Positions 11,139-23,068 of a stretch of 64,000 nt of DNA are shown in pieces (the stretch's first letter is position 1; each line of letters starts with the position of its first letter). This DNA comes from Moniliophthora roreri. Taxonomy: Eukaryota; Basidiomycota; Agaricomycetes; Agaricales; Marasmiaceae. Location: positions 186,001 to 250,000 of the forward strand of contig LATX02000192.1 in assembly GCA_001466705.2 (NCBI GenBank). Reading direction: 5' to 3'. Both the position numbers and the translations under genes were made by a program. Under the pieces are notes generated by a model. It was given only the letters and a program-made list of their open reading frames with translations. It was not told the DNA's origin and searched no databases.

Positions 11139-11582
11139 TAAGGTCAAGCTGTCAGATCGCCGACCCATCGAGGTTTAGGCATCACCCACCACGACGCCTC
11201 CAAGGTCACCACTGACTGCGGAGCAAGAAGAGAAAATCGACAAAGACATCTCTCTAGCAGAACGGCTAGCGAAACTAGGGATCGCAATCCCGGGGAACCC
11301 CGCATCGACTTCGCGTACAATTATAACCCGCCACCACCGTCAGAGCGCTCTCCGACACGCGAGCAAATTGCTTGGGCAAGAAGAAACGATCGATATCGAA
11401 GAACCGATAGCCGAAGGGACATTGAACAACTCGACCCCAGAATCCACAGAACAAGACTTGCCTGCGAGCGAGAACTTAGAAACACCCAACGAGAAGAACG
11501 CGAACTCACCAGAAGAATCGACCAGCTCATCATTCTTCAGCGCCTTCGAAAAAGAAACAATGTCCGAAGGTGGCAGCTCAAC
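11139..11582 (+). repeat. Leader and truncated gag start, first copy
   Basis: Nearly identical to 12391-12835, including the start of gag (ATG at 11368, the equivalent of 12620). It stops at the N at 11583, after which unrelated 3' element sequence follows. The gag fragment is not functional. Confidence 0.8.
11141..11151 (+). other. Primer-binding site, apparently self-priming
   Basis: AGGTCAAGCTG, two bases behind the 5' LTR, is the exact 11-nt reverse complement of CAGCTTGACCT at 10980-10990 in the LTR. In the Tf1/sushi group of fungal retrotransposons the first 11 nt of the RNA fold back on the primer site, instead of a tRNA priming minus-strand DNA. The length and location here match that mechanism. 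The second leader copy repeats it (12393-12403 against 12232-12242). Confidence 0.65.
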
Positions 11583-11583
11583 N

Positions 11584-11935
11584 CCCCGCCGATTGGAGCT
11601 CCACCCGGTATAGTGGAACCAGCTTCAGTATGGGACGACGAGATCGTCTCCGAAACTCTGGAACAGGCGGAACGGCGGGCGACCGTAGAGGAAGTTCACG
11701 AATTTCTCTGTGCCCTGTGTGCAGAGTGGCGTACCACCGCGCCCGACACTGTCCGAGCTATCGTTGCAAGGAGTGCGGACTATTTGCGCCTGGGCATATA
11801 CCTTGGCATTGTAGTCTCCGACGAAGGCCGCATCGATTTCCTAGAACGGACAATCCCGGGAGCACACGGCCTCCTAACTACGATCTCTACGGGGGTGACT
11901 ACGACGACGACATCTACGGAGACGGAGAACAGTAA
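11584..11935 (+). pseudogene. 3' accessory ORF of a related chromovirus copy (5'-truncated)
   Basis: The frame ending with the TAA at 11933-11935 reads 'CPVCRVAYHRARHCP' then 'CKECGLF' and 'HIPWHC', a cluster of Cys and His like a zinc-binding module, followed by an Asp/Tyr-rich acidic tail. It stands just upstream of an LTR, the same place as the 17279-17854 ORF of the main element, so the two are probably equivalent accessory proteins although their sequences differ. The start is lost at the N. Confidence 0.5.
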
Positions 11936-12030
11936 CGGACAAGAAACAGGCGAAGTAACCGATCCCGACGATCTAGTGCCAGTATTTGTGGGCGTTCCTG
12001 ACCATGGACCTCAAGACGTCACCTACAGAC

Positions 12031-12390
12031 ATTTTTCTCTTTCTCTGTAAACTATCATGTGCTCCAATCCCTCGTGTACTACCAGCTGACCATGCGTTCC
12101 AATTCTCTTCTGACAAAGGACTCTGAAATAGTGTTACTCAGCATTCTACAACTTTCTACAACGTTCTAGTAGATACAAACGAGTATACACATTGTACATA
12201 TTTAAGACTGCAGAACTGGGTCGTAGCTCTCCAGCTTGACCTGGTTAAATCATACCTTGTGCTAGCAAAGAACTGTCGGAACTCAGAACCTCAGAATCCT
12301 CTGAGCGAACTCGAACTTGAACCTAGAAGACTCCTCATTACCTCCGGGTTTTGTGGAAGTTGTTAACGTTGCTGCGCAAGTGACGTAACA
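12031..12390 (+). repeat. Internal diverged LTR of a related copy
   Basis: It aligns with the outer LTRs from the 'ttctctttctc' segment to the terminal GACGTAACA, with many substitutions in the first 100 bp and fewer later. The 5' TGTTACG terminus is not recognisable, so the left edge is approximate. It is clearly older than the outer LTR pair. Confidence 0.8.
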
Positions 12391-12619
12391 TAAGGTCAAG
12401 CTGTCAGATCGCCGACCCACCGAGGTTTAGGCACCACCCACCACGACGCCTCCAAGGTCACCGCTGACTGCGGAGCAAGAAGAGAAAATCGATAAAGACA
12501 TCTCTCTAGCAGAACGGCTAGCGAAACTAGGGATCGCAATCCCGGGGAACCCCGCATCGACTTCGCGTACAATTATAACCCGCCACCACCGTCAGAGCGC
12601 TCTCCGACACGCGAGCAAA

Positions 12620-13768
12620 TTGCTTGGGCAAGAAGAAACGATCGATATCGAAGAACCGATAGCCGAAGGGACATTGAACAACTCGACCCCAGAATCCACA
12701 GAACAAGACTTGCCTGCGAGCGAGAACTTAGAAACACCCAACGAGAAGAACGCGAACTCACCAGAAGAATCGACCAGCTCATCATTCTTCAGCGCCTTCA
12801 AAAAAGAAACAATGTCCGAAGGTGGCAGCTCAACCCCGAAGCCCAAGCTGAGAGAGGACCGGACTCAGACCCAGATGATGATCGAGATCTCAACTGCGGT
12901 TCTGGAGGAAATGGAAAAGAAGAAGAACAAGGGATCGAAGGTCGCAACACCGGATCCCTTCGAAGGGGACAGGAAGGACACCAAGAGGTTCCTAATGGAG
13001 ACTGAGATCTATCTCCGCATGCACCCCACCGAGTACGATAACGACGAAAAGAAATGTCTGTTTTTGCTCTCCTATTTACGAGGGAAAAACACCGAGTCAT
13101 GGAAGAACGGGCAAAGTGCCAAGATCTTCGAACCCAAGAGTGGGGCGACACCCCTGACGTATCAGGGACTCAAAGATGAGTTCAAAAAGCATTACCTACC
13201 AGCAGACATACAGGCTGAAGCACAGATCCGGATCGAAGAAGCGAAAATGACCAATCGCGCTGATAATTATGTAAACGATTTCCGAGTCATGGCCGATGAA
13301 TCAGGATATGACGATCAGGCGCTCATCCACATCTTCCGCAAGGGATTACCCAATTCCTTATCAGCAAAAATCCTGAATCAACCGCAGGGTCGACCTGCTG
13401 ACCTCGAAGGATGGTACGAAGCGGCGATCCACTACGATGAACAATACAAGTACTATGAAGCCGTCCAAAAACTGAAAAGATTCCAGATCGTTGACGACAA
13501 AAAGAAGAAGGTCTCAATCAACCGCATGACCAATCAGCTGAGTGATGAAGAACGAAAGAAGTACATGGCCGACGGACGATGCTTCCGATGTGCTAAGCAA
13601 GGGCACATGTCTCGGGATTGCCCGACGAAGCAAGGCGAAGAAGTCAAAGAGGAGAAGAAGAAGCTCAGCGCTCGAGAAGCCTACGCAAAGATCTGGGCCA
13701 TTGTACGAGACCAAGATACGGAGAAACAAACGGAGATTCTGGACATCATGGAAGCAGAGGGTTTTTGA
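12620..13768 (+). CDS. gag: Gag polyprotein of the chromovirus
   Basis: 382 aa. An acidic N-terminal arm (1-75) is followed by a Retrotrans_gag capsid-type region (about 105-260, starting 'PDPFEGDRKDTKRFL'). A CCHC zinc knuckle 'CFRCAKQGHMSRDC' near residue 320 fits nucleocapsid RNA binding. The protein would assemble virus-like particles around the element RNA in the cytoplasm. The gag frame ends GAG GGT TTT TGA, and the heptamer G-GGT-TTT directly before the stop is positioned to shift ribosomes by -1 into pol. Start chosen at the first in-frame ATG after the second leader; the leader upstream is also open in places. Confidence 0.92.
   Translation: MLGQEETIDIEEPIAEGTLNNSTPESTEQDLPASENLETPNEKNANSPEESTSSSFFSAFKKETMSEGGSSTPKPKLREDRTQTQMMIEISTAVLEEMEKKKNKGSKVATPDPFEGDRKDTKRFLMETEIYLRMHPTEYDNDEKKCLFLLSYLRGKNTESWKNGQSAKIFEPKSGATPLTYQGLKDEFKKHYLPADIQAEAQIRIEEAKMTNRADNYVNDFRVMADESGYDDQALIHIFRKGLPNSLSAKILNQPQGRPADLEGWYEAAIHYDEQYKYYEAVQKLKRFQIVDDKKKKVSINRMTNQLSDEERKKYMADGRCFRCAKQGHMSRDCPTKQGEEVKEEKKKLSAREAYAKIWAIVRDQDTEKQTEILDIMEAEGF
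13759..13765 (+). promoter_or_regulatory. -1 ribosomal frameshift slippery heptamer GGGTTTT
   Basis: In gag phase the bases read G GGT TTT immediately before the TGA, an X-XXY-YYZ heptamer. The pol frame is the -1 frame and stays open through this site and beyond. Slippage here gives a Gag-Pol fusion continuing LKWRKRP. No downstream stimulator structure was worked out. Confidence 0.65.
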
Positions 13769-16700
13769 AGTGGCGGAAGAGGCCGACGCTCTCCCCGCCA
13801 CCCCCAATATCTATTTCGAACGTTGTACTAGCTAAGCAATCACGAAACTCTATGCATATTCCCCTTGTTTACAACAACGAAGTAGGAAAAGTCGGAACGA
13901 ACGCGCTCCTAGACTCAGGAGCAGGAGGACTCTTTATGAGTCCAGAAAAGGCTTTGGCACTAGGCCTCGAACAGACAAAACTTCCCCAGCGAATCAAGGT
14001 ATTCAATGTGGACGGAACGGCAAACAAAACGGCATGGATCACACGATCAGTAACAGCCACGTACACCATAGGAACGAAACGGTTAACGGACACCTTTCTG
14101 ATCTCGGGACTGGGGCGCGAAGAAGTCATCCTAGGACTACCCTGGTTAAGGAAATACAACCCGAGCGTGGATTGGAACACTGGACGGACTATATTCCCGG
14201 AAAAGCGACACATAAAGATACCTCGCTTCACGGGGATCCTGGATCGTGAAACACCAGAGGAACTCATTCGCAGGATTGATATTAGAGCTAAGTTGTCTAC
14301 GTCCCAAAAACTACAACACGACGCTGACGAGGAACAACCGAGCACACCCGCGACGATACCCGAGTATCTGTCTCAATATCAGGGGCAGTTCGAGGACAGA
14401 GAAGCGGAGCGCTTTCCGATATCGCGATCGTATGACCACGCAATTGAACTCAAACCAGAATTCACTCCACGGGACTGCAAGGTTTACTCCCTCACGGCTT
14501 TGGAACAGGCGGAATTGGACAACTTCCTCGTGGAAAACCTTCGGAAGGGATACATTCGGAAATCCAAATCTCCGATGGCATCGCCGTTCTTCTTTGTAGG
14601 GAAAAAGGAGAAAGGGAAGTTACGGCCAACACAGGATTACAGGCGACTGAATCATGGAACGGTAAAGAATGTGTACCCCCTACCTCTGGTCTCCGATCTG
14701 ATCGACAAGCTGAACGGCGCTACGATATTTTCCAAGTTGGACCTTTGGAATGGATACAACAACGTCAGGATCAAAGACGGAGACCAATGGAAGGCCGCAT
14801 TCAAAACTAACAGAGGGCTGTTCGAGCCTACTGTTATGTTCTTCGGATTAATGAACAGCCCGGCGACTTTTCAAGCATTCATGGACGACGTACTACAGGA
14901 CTTCATGGCCGAGGGATGGTGTCTAGTGTATATGGACGACATCCTAATCTACTCGCAAACCGAAGCGCAACACCGAGAACGGACCATACGACTCCTACAA
15001 CGATTGAAGGAGCAAGACCTGTACCTGAAACCCCACAAATGCAAATTCGACGTCGCCAAAATCGATTTCCTAGGACTCGTGATCAGGCCAGGGCAAGTCG
15101 CGATGGACCCTACCAAGTTATCGGAAATCAGCAATTGGCCACCGCCGAAGACCGTGACAGGAGTACGCAGCTTTATGGGATTTACAAACTTCTATCGGAA
15201 ATTTATCGGGAATTATTCGGCAATTGCGAAACCGCTCTACGACCTAACGAAAAAGAGGACGCCTTTTGAATGGACTACGGATTGCGATCAGGTGTTTAAC
15301 ACGCTGAAACGATGTTTTCAACAGGAACCCGTCCTGCGATTACCTGACCCAACACGAGCCTTCGTTATCGAAACCGACGCATCGAAATGGGCATCGGGAG
15401 GAGTCTTACGTCAAGAAGGGCCAGATGGAGAATTACACCCGTGTGGATACATCTTGCACGCATTCAACGCAACGGAGAGGAACTACGAGATCTACAATAG
15501 AGAACTCTTCGCGATCGTGCGAGCACTGCAAACGTGGAGACACTATCTGATGGAAGGACCCCACCCGGTGACCGTCCTTTGCAATCATAAGAACCTAACT
15601 TACTTCCGGACAGCCCAGAAACTGAATCGCCGACAAGCACGATGGAGCCTCATTCTGTCGATGTTCGATTTACGACTGGTACACGTCCCCGGACGAGAAA
15701 TGATTCAATCGGACGCACTTTCACAACGGGAGGATCATGTTCAAGGGTTCGACGATGATAACGATGATGTCATCCTCTTGCCAGAACGACTGTTCATCAA
15801 CGTTGTCGATCTAGACTTACAAGCTAAGTTACGAGATCGTCTAGGATCCGACGACTTTCACAAGATGACACTAGAATCGTTAACCACGAAAGGATTGCTG
15901 CCAATCAAATCCGCACTGTCAGATTGGGAAGTGAACGATAGTCTCATACGATATCAAGGACGGATCTATGTTCCGGACGATGTAGTATTACGGCGAGACA
16001 TCACGAGGACGATCCATGAGGGACAGCCGTTCGGACACCCAGGACAGTTCGGCACCTTGGACTTGGTGCAGCGAGACTACTGGTGGCCAGGAATGGCCAA
16101 ATTTGTGAAGAGTTTTGTGGATGGCTGCGCGGTCTGCCAGCAAATGAAGATTAACACCCACCCAACGAAGGCCGGACTGCACCCGATTGCCGCAGTACCC
16201 AACGCAACTCCGTTTCAAGTCATCACGATGGACCTGGTGACAGACCTACCGGAGTCAGATGGCTTTGACACCATAATGGTCGTGGTAGACCATTCGTCTT
16301 CGAAGGGGGTAATTTTCATTCCATGCACCAAAACATTGGACGCCCCCCGAGCAGCGGAACTTCTTTTACAAAATGTGTACAAACGATACGGACTACCGGA
16401 CAAGATCATATCAGATCGGGACCCCAGATTCGCAGCAGCCATTTTTCAAGAAACAATGAAGCTTCTGGGAGTAAAACACGCAATGAGTACCGCTTACCAC
16501 CCACAAAGTGACGGAGAGACTGAAAGAGTTAACCAGGAAATGGAAATTTACCTGAGGATGTTCTGCTCGAAGGAACAAACTGAATGGAGTTCTTACCTAC
16601 ATATGGCAGAGTTCGCCCACAACAACAGAACCCACTCTGTGACATGGAATTCCCCGTTCTTTATGATCATGGGGTACAACCCGAGACCATTACCCACCGC

Positions 16701-17259
16701 GTTTGAACCGACCTCCGTCCCATCTGTAGAGGAACGACTGAATAGACTGCGGAAATTACGAGGAGACGTAGCAGGGATGATGGAGATAGCACGGAAAAAG
16801 ATGATCGAAAGGGCAGACAAAGGAACGGATAAATTCGTGGAAGGACAGAAGGTCTGGCTAGAAGGGAAGAATCTGGACTTTGGATATCCAAGCAAGAAGC
16901 TCTCCCCTAAACGAGAAGGACCTTTTGTTATCGATAAGGTCATGGGACCGGTAACGTACAGGCTTAAACTTCCGCATCAGTGGAAAATCCACCCCGTCTT
17001 CCACGCTGCATTGTTAAAGCCATACAAAGAAACCGAAGCACATGGACGAAACTTCTTAGAACCACCGCCGGACATAGTAGAAGGTCATGAGGAGTTCGAG
17101 ATAGAAGCAATCATCAGTCACAAGCCGCTGCGGAAACCACGACGCTTCCTTGTGTCTTGGAAAGGGTTTGATTCGTCCCACAATGAATGGAAGACCAAAC
17201 CGCAATTGAAACACGCGATGGACCTGTACCTTGACTATATAGTCAAGAACAAATTGTAG
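13765..17259 (+). CDS. pol: Pol polyprotein with C-terminal chromodomain
   Basis: The frame is open from 13618; the functional product probably begins at the frameshift (about 1164 aa). Domains in order: aspartic protease ('LLDSGAGG'), reverse transcriptase (catalytic 'YMDDILIYS'), RNase H ('ETDASKWASGG'), integrase zinc module (H-H-C-C ending 'CAVCQQMK'), integrase core (D of 'ITMDLV', D of 'ISDRDPRF', E of 'DGETERVNQE') and a chromodomain ('ISHKPLRKPRRFLVSWKGF' then a Trp-containing segment). The chromodomain places it among chromoviruses, where it steers integration to methylated heterochromatin; insertion inside CpG-depleted repeats fits that. No stops or frame breaks were seen. Confidence 0.95.
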   Translation: MKWRKRPTLSPPPPISISNVVLAKQSRNSMHIPLVYNNEVGKVGTNALLDSGAGGLFMSPEKALALGLEQTKLPQRIKVFNVDGTANKTAWITRSVTATYTIGTKRLTDTFLISGLGREEVILGLPWLRKYNPSVDWNTGRTIFPEKRHIKIPRFTGILDRETPEELIRRIDIRAKLSTSQKLQHDADEEQPSTPATIPEYLSQYQGQFEDREAERFPISRSYDHAIELKPEFTPRDCKVYSLTALEQAELDNFLVENLRKGYIRKSKSPMASPFFFVGKKEKGKLRPTQDYRRLNHGTVKNVYPLPLVSDLIDKLNGATIFSKLDLWNGYNNVRIKDGDQWKAAFKTNRGLFEPTVMFFGLMNSPATFQAFMDDVLQDFMAEGWCLVYMDDILIYSQTEAQHRERTIRLLQRLKEQDLYLKPHKCKFDVAKIDFLGLVIRPGQVAMDPTKLSEISNWPPPKTVTGVRSFMGFTNFYRKFIGNYSAIAKPLYDLTKKRTPFEWTTDCDQVFNTLKRCFQQEPVLRLPDPTRAFVIETDASKWASGGVLRQEGPDGELHPCGYILHAFNATERNYEIYNRELFAIVRALQTWRHYLMEGPHPVTVLCNHKNLTYFRTAQKLNRRQARWSLILSMFDLRLVHVPGREMIQSDALSQREDHVQGFDDDNDDVILLPERLFINVVDLDLQAKLRDRLGSDDFHKMTLESLTTKGLLPIKSALSDWEVNDSLIRYQGRIYVPDDVVLRRDITRTIHEGQPFGHPGQFGTLDLVQRDYWWPGMAKFVKSFVDGCAVCQQMKINTHPTKAGLHPIAAVPNATPFQVITMDLVTDLPESDGFDTIMVVVDHSSSKGVIFIPCTKTLDAPRAAELLLQNVYKRYGLPDKIISDRDPRFAAAIFQETMKLLGVKHAMSTAYHPQSDGETERVNQEMEIYLRMFCSKEQTEWSSYLHMAEFAHNNRTHSVTWNSPFFMIMGYNPRPLPTAFEPTSVPSVEERLNRLRKLRGDVAGMMEIARKKMIERADKGTDKFVEGQKVWLEGKNLDFGYPSKKLSPKREGPFVIDKVMGPVTYRLKLPHQWKIHPVFHAALLKPYKETEAHGRNFLEPPPDIVEGHEEFEIEAIISHKPLRKPRRFLVSWKGFDSSHNEWKTKPQLKHAMDLYLDYIVKNKL

Positions 17260-17278
17260 CGAAAGACTCATCCCCACC

Positions 17279-17854
17279 ATGCCCGCCGCCAACAGCCAGA
17301 CAGCCACCACGACCACTCACACCCTCCCACACCAACTCAACTCAGGAAATCTGTGCACCTATGCACCGATCCCCATCACTGCCATCCCTGTCGAGACCCT
17401 TTATAACTCATCCTTCACGAGACCCACCACGATCGACAATCATTTTGAAATCTGGAATCCACCTTTCGTCGTCGAAGAGGTGGATTACGCCGCCGAAGCA
17501 CCCGACGCTTGCGAAGCACCATGTTGCTATACTCCGAAACAAGGCGATAGACGTCCGGTTGGCATATTATGCTGCCACCATCCTGACGTGGTTGACGAAA
17601 TCATCGAGTATTATGTCTGCAAGCAATGTTACGGGTTGCGACATCACTTCTGTGGAATGGAGGTCGCGAAACGCTGGAGGCTCGATGAACCAAAGCCAGG
17701 AGATGGGCAACGGAGAATTAGAGATGCAACAACCCAAACGACAACGCCAACTCGGAACAAAGATCCACAGGTCATAGACTGGTGGAAAGACCCAGACCAG
17801 TGGGCTGAATGGAGACTGACGGACGGCCCCAGAAAACGACTCTGCACAGAGTAG
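17279..17854 (+). CDS. Extra 3' ORF of the chromovirus, Cys/His-rich
   Basis: 191 aa, starting 20 bp after pol and ending 42 bp before the 3' LTR. The middle has a Cys-rich stretch ('EAPCCYTPKQ', 'GILCCHHPD', 'YYVCKQCYGLRHHFC') that could bind zinc; the C-terminus is basic and Trp-rich. No signal peptide or transmembrane segment is seen, so it is not an obvious envelope protein. Most Ty3/Gypsy elements have no ORF here. Its reading frame is intact in a young insertion, which suggests a real element protein of unknown role. Confidence 0.7.
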   Translation: MPAANSQTATTTTHTLPHQLNSGNLCTYAPIPITAIPVETLYNSSFTRPTTIDNHFEIWNPPFVVEEVDYAAEAPDACEAPCCYTPKQGDRRPVGILCCHHPDVVDEIIEYYVCKQCYGLRHHFCGMEVAKRWRLDEPKPGDGQRRIRDATTQTTTPTRNKDPQVIDWWKDPDQWAEWRLTDGPRKRLCTE

Positions 17855-17882
17855 CCGTATTGATAGAATGGGATCTATCGTG

Positions 17883-17896
17883 TAAGAAGGGGGTAG
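17883..17896 (+). other. Polypurine tract before the 3' LTR
   Basis: The purine-rich run 'aagaaggggg' lies a few bases before the TGTTACG of the 3' LTR, the expected place for plus-strand DNA priming. Confidence 0.6.
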
Positions 17897-18314
17897 TGTT
17901 ACGAACACATCAATTCTTTCTCTTTCTCCTTAACCCCGTGACAATCACGTGACCATTCTCCTTTCCCCCGAGCACCATCGCGAGAACGTACTTCTCTTGT
18001 ACTATTACCCGACCATGTCTTTTCCCTTTTCCCTTTCCTGTGACTTCGAAGTAGCATTACTCAGCGTTCTACAACTTTCTACAAGGTTCTAGTAGATACA
18101 AACGAGTATATACATTGTACATATTTAAGACTGTAGGAACTGGGTCATAGCTCTCCAGCTTGACCTGGTTAAATCATACCTTGTGCTAGCAAAGAACTGT
18201 CGGAACTCAGAACCTCAGAATCCTCTGAGCGTACTCGAACTTGAACCTAGAAGCTTTCTCATTACCTTCGGGTTTTGTGGAAGTTGTTGACGTTGCTGCG
18301 CAAGTGACGTAACA
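17897..18314 (+). repeat. 3' LTR, 418 bp
   Basis: Same length and ends as the 5' LTR, with two noticed substitutions between them. It is followed directly by the CAAAC target duplication at 18315-18319. Confidence 0.93.
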
Positions 18315-18399
18315 CAAACACTCTCTGGCTTTTTCTGTCTACCAGCAATAATGCACTGATTGAGGTGATTGGCAGCCTTGGCAAGAACTGGCTTTTTGA

Positions 18400-19650
18400 A
18401 CTTCTTTGTGTCCCCAGCTGCACCAACATATGGGATGAGGAATTTGCATAGTTCAATAATGCACAGCAAAGTCCAGATTCAGTTGGCTGTCTTAGACACT
18501 TGCTCAGGTGGAATGTATACTGGCATGCTGTGGCAGCTGATACCAGAGACTGCTTGATAGCTCTTCCCACACCCAGGATTCCTCCATTTGCCCATTGAGT
18601 CAAAGCAAGTGATGAAATGAGAAGCAAGTGACGAAATGAGGGAAACAAGTTTGACAGCAGTGATGGATGTGCTGGCAAAATCAGTGTGTGAGTGGCAGTG
18701 CAGATGCATGGGAATTTTCTCTTGCTGCATCCTGGTGCCAGTAAGCAAATGCCAGGATTATCTGAACAGGCTCTGATTGTTTCATGGCAATCCAGTCTGT
18801 GTTTGTATCTGTTTGTAGCTTCCAGCTCACAGGTGAGGTTGCTCTGCCTCATGGCCTGCCCATCCCTTTTTTCCTCTGAAACTCAGTATATTTATTCTCT
18901 ATGACCTATCCTACCTGTATCTCAGTTTTTTCACCAAAAAATTCCATGGATGTCACACTATTTCCTGCCTGCCACCTGGATTGTGAACTGGGAACTTGAT
19001 GTGCAGACACATTGTAACTGAGGTGCATTCCAATTTCTTTACTCTACACTGCATTGTTCTCAATCAGAATGCTTCCAGTTCTCAGCAAAATTTGTGGAAA
19101 CTACTGCTGCCTCAGCTACAGAGCACCCCTTCCCCATGACAATGGCACTCTTTGCAGCCAAACCTCTCATTTGTACAGTTCATAAAGTTATCATCAGTCA
19201 CATGAAGAAACATTGCAGAACTGTTCAGTTTCTCTACTTCTCTGAGCTCCCCATCAAAAGCAATGTAAGGAATGTGAATTGTTTCTTCCACCACAGCACT
19301 TTTGCAACTTGTGGTCTGATGGACCCATACATGATCAGTGTCTCTTTGCCATGTTCAACCAAAAAGATGTATGCTGTACTGTTGGGATGTTCCTCAGAGC
19401 AAATTTCCTCCTCCAGATAGCTCCTCTTAGGACCATTCTCACTGTCACAAGTGTCAGAAGAACCAAATGTCAACACATTTACAAACTCAAGCACTTTGTC
19501 CCTAGATGCCTGCAAATTGAACATATGAATTATGGCATGACGAGCAATGTTCAGGGGAACCTTTTGAAGATGTGTACTAAGTGCAGAGACATCAAGTCTG
19601 GTTGAGAGTTGGAAAGAAAGCAGAATGCTGAAGCCACTGGTGTGTAACAT
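18400..19650 (-). pseudogene. Decayed repeat-encoded protein, unknown family
   Basis: On the minus strand several open pieces in shifting frames look like remains of one protein. From the right: 'GSSDTCDSENGPKRSYLEEE', 'HPNSTAYIFLVEHGKETL', then in another frame 'IPYIAFDGELREVEKLNSSA', then 'CFDSMGKWRNPGCGKSYQ' and 'YIPPEQVSKTAN'. Stops and shifts separate them and CpG is very scarce, as in the left repeat block from which the retrotransposon insertion has split this part. The CxC arrangement resembles proteins of basidiomycete mobile elements, but I cannot assign a family. Not functional. Confidence 0.45.
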
Positions 19651-20093
19651 TGTATTTCAGTGTCATTTCCAAAGGTCTTTTTTTGGTGTACTACATGCTG
19701 GAAAGAGGTCACACAGCTTGATTGCACTGACGAAAGCAGAAAGCTCCTCAGGACATGCAATACATGCTGTGTGAGGCAAAGAAGACTGCCAAGGCCGACA
19801 GTCGAAGAAGTACCAGATGAAGATAATAATGCTATACCAGATGACGAGTCCCAAGGTCCTACTATTCTGAAGGCCAAGGTCAGATTGGGTAAGAAAGAAT
19901 TTTGTGCTGGTTTGAAACTTGTTGCACTATCAAGGGTGTAAAATTTGGATGGTCTGATGCAAGGTAGATTATTCAAGGGTCAAAAAGTTGGGTGGTATGG
20001 CATTGAAAGAGAGGAAATAAGACTGGAATAGAGGATACGGAATATAGTTCATCTTCACCATAATAAGCTTTTTACTCATACAAAGCTTTGTGA

Positions 20094-22244
<2,151 letters not shown>

Positions 22245-23068
22245 CCGCATCATGAGTGATATGGTGTCGACGAGACCTGGGGGTATGGGTCGGGAGGTTG
22301 AACGTGAAGGACTAAATAGTGAATAACGAATACTCCCCGCTTATGAGTGTAACGTAGCTGTGCTCATTAATCTACAGCTCGGTACGTCATGACAACACCG
22401 GTGTTTGAAGGCTCCCAGCTCGAGGCTCAGCATTCCCAACGGAAAGGCCTATTCAATTACACGTTGTCCACGACCATGTACCAGGCACAAAAGAGTCTTG
22501 GGGCTGTGTCAGAGAGATGTCTTAAGGTTGCGAATAGACAAATGTTACTTGATACTATATGCGAAGTCGTCAGGTCCTCAGGACTCACTGATACCCGGCG
22601 GAGGGCATCATAAAGTTCAAAAGTTCAACGTCGGTTACTTAACCAGCTAGTATTACGATAAATTGTAGTAACCCTTGGCAAGGGTCCGGGTCCGGGTCCG
22701 GGAAAACATGTACTGCATAACGGTAGTACCGGTTCCCTACTCAAAGGGAAGTGTGGTGTTCGGCTGCAAATGCAATTGCACCCACACTTTCCCACTTTCA
22801 TAACGAAAAAGGTTGACAGAATTCGTTGCTCGTAATTAACCGGACCCAGGGTCCCTTTCCGACGACGAGCAGGCAGAATTAATGATTTATACCTTCCAAG
22901 TTTGCTTTGATCAGTGAAGATGGGTATAGTATAAACACATTCAACAGCTCGAACGCATTCTGTGCCTTAGGTACTACTAATACATCTATAGTTACATACA
23001 TATCGTTGGAGGGTACTTGGGATATAGCGACCAATACAGTACATAAATTCTAGATGTCATTGCCACGG
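22245..23068. other. Intergenic, convergent gene ends
   Basis: Lies between the 3' ends of the GluRS and P450 genes. It contains a short 'gggtcc' triplication near 22683-22702. No gene or RNA is supported. Confidence 0.5.

Larger units (their letters stand above)
10721..18314 (+). mobile_element. Chromodomain Ty3/Gypsy LTR retrotransposon (chromovirus)
   Basis: Boundaries are set by two 418-bp LTRs that begin TGTTACG, end CGTAACA and are flanked by CAAAC duplications. The order inside is leader, gag, pol (protease, reverse transcriptase, RNase H, integrase, chromodomain), a third ORF and a polypurine tract. Only two differences were noticed between the outer LTRs, so the insertion is recent. 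Unlike the DNA on both sides it is rich in CpG. The assembly places an N at 11583 followed by the 3' end and an older LTR (to 12390) of a related copy, so the 5' part is chimeric: leader, foreign 3' ORF and LTR, then a second leader leading into gag. Either a gap collapse or a nested or recombined insertion. Confidence 0.93.

Noticed and set aside
11321..12846. Minus-strand Ser-rich frames opposite gag and leader
   Set aside because: Mirror the coding strand of gag and the duplicated leader; shadows.
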